This document shows, one piece after another, positions 63,202 to 64,000 of a DNA stretch of 64,000 nt. How positions within the stretch are numbered: the first letter of the stretch is position 1; every line of letters starts with the position of its first letter. A model generated the notes under the pieces. It had not been told where the DNA came from and did not search any database. It saw only the letters and a program-made list of their open reading frames with translations. The DNA is from Bacillota bacterium (GTDB taxonomy: Bacteria; Bacillota; Bacilli; Desulfuribacillales; Desulfuribacillaceae), in the NCBI GenBank assembly GCA_023388635.1, contig JAEWFW010000018.1, positions 1-64,000 of the forward strand, read 5' to 3'. The position numbers and the translations under genes are program-made.

Positions 63202-64000
63202 ATGGGAATGACGATGGTTGAAAAAATTCTGGCAGCCCACTGTGATAGTGATCAAGTGAAAGCTGGAGAATTGATCAATGTAAGACTTGATGGAACATTG
63301 GCGAACGATGTGACGGCTCCCGTTGCGATTCGTGAATTTAATAAATTAGGTGTAAAGACAGTGTTTGATCGCAATAAGGTGTTTTTAGTACCGGATCATT
63401 TTGCTCCAAACAAGGACATTATGTCGGCGGAACAGACGAAAATCATGCGCGATTTTGCTCGTGAGCACGAGATCGTCAACTATTTTGAAATCGGGGAAAT
63501 GGGTGTAGAGCACTGCCTATTGCCGGAAAAAGGACTTGTATTGCCTGGTGATGTAGTGATCGGCGCCGATTCTCACACATGTACGTATGGCGCGTTGGGA
63601 GCGTTCGCTACAGGTGTCGGCAGTACCGATATGGCCTGTGGAATGGCGACAGGCGAAGCATGGTTTAAAGTTCCGGAGACAATTAAGTTTGTGTTTAAGG
63701 GAGAGCTGCAACCGTATGTGACGGGCAAAGACTTAATTCTGCATACGATCGGTGATATCGGTGTTGACGGAGCGCGCTATTGTGCAATGGAATTCACCGG
63801 TCCCGTTATTGAGCAATTAACTATGGATCAGCGTTTTACCATGGCGAACATGGCAATTGAAGCAGGTGCGAAATGCGGATTGTTTGAAGTCGATGATAAG
63901 ACATTAGCTTATGTCAAAGACCGCGCAAAACGCGAATTTACTATATATAAAGCAGATGAAGATGCAGTCTATTCCAAAGTGATTGAGTATGATGTATCGA
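63202..64000 (+). CDS. leuC: 3-Isopropylmalate dehydratase large subunit (partial)
   Basis: The visible 266 residues are the N-terminal part of a short, HACN/LeuC-type aconitase-family protein of about 420 aa, open at the right edge. Visible motifs are FVPDHFAPNKD-like LVPDHFAPNKD, GADSHTCTYGALGAFATGVGSTDMA (read in parts) and NMAIEAGAKCGLF. These lie around the first iron-sulphur region and substrate site. It isomerises isopropylmalate in leucine synthesis together with LeuD, presumably just beyond the window. The start at 63202 follows AAGGGAGG. Confidence 0.95.
   Translation, partial: MGMTMVEKILAAHCDSDQVKAGELINVRLDGTLANDVTAPVAIREFNKLGVKTVFDRNKVFLVPDHFAPNKDIMSAEQTKIMRDFAREHEIVNYFEIGEMGVEHCLLPEKGLVLPGDVVIGADSHTCTYGALGAFATGVGSTDMACGMATGEAWFKVPETIKFVFKGELQPYVTGKDLILHTIGDIGVDGARYCAMEFTGPVIEQLTMDQRFTMANMAIEAGAKCGLFEVDDKTLAYVKDRAKREFTIYKADEDAVYSKVIEYDVS

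Overview
The window looks like the chromosome of a low-GC Bacillota bacterium, probably a motile, S-layer-bearing anaerobe or microaerobe. The evidence is strong Shine-Dalgarno sites with some TTG/GTG starts, two T-box leaders, SLH domains, many c-di-GMP and chemotaxis proteins, a short LeuC of the type common in anaerobes, and FeoAB. A relative of the Negativicutes or Clostridia fits best, but the sequence alone does not settle the taxon. No rRNA, tRNA, CRISPR array, complete insertion sequence or prophage was seen.

Layout. 0-5.2 kb: a decayed CPBP protease, a 7TMR-DISM diguanylate cyclase, an FMN-binding glutamate-synthase-like protein and an IclR regulator. 5.6-12.3 kb: an accessory stretch that looks like antibiotic resistance, with a short UvrA-like ABC protein, a macrolide-type glycosyltransferase, a RhuM remnant, exonuclease III, a nucleotidyltransferase and an unusual HD/Vat-acetyltransferase fusion. 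12.5-14.6 kb: feoAB. 14.9-19.4 kb: a visibly GC-richer block with an SLH-anchored beta-helix protein and its two-component system, followed by a convergent katG. 22-28 kb: a GNAT enzyme, a zinc-sensing (CZB) chemoreceptor, a GIY-YIG / unknown / MoxR-VWA / XRE cluster, and an HPt plus response-regulator pair. 29.4-34.9 kb: c-di-GMP proteins, a zinc alcohol dehydrogenase, an MBL-fold hydrolase and a DUF2935 protein. 35-37.6 kb: the DUF2207/LemA pair. 37.7-42.6 kb: a two-component system and an SGNH / MBOAT / truncated DHHW O-acylation cassette. 42.8-45.4 kb: an AAA ATPase, a membrane protein and an orphan phage-type spike plus PAAR-like tip pair. 45.6-53.3 kb: a methyltransferase, a PAS-GGDEF protein, an MBL hydrolase, an anion permease, a dCache_3 chemoreceptor and a WG-repeat/stalk-domain protein.

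53.4-64 kb is the best understood part. A consensus promoter and a T-box leader with a TGG (Trp) specifier precede a three-gene ABC transporter, best read as the tryptophan importer trpXYZ. A second consensus promoter and a T-box leader with a CTC (Leu) specifier precede ilvE-ilvD-ilvB-ilvH-ilvC-leuC, which runs off the right edge. Both operons should be read through when the cognate tRNA is uncharged.

The most unusual items are the HD-Vat fusion inside the resistance-like stretch, the orphan spike/tip pair, and the GIY-YIG/MoxR-VWA cluster. None can be called a new system from sequence alone.
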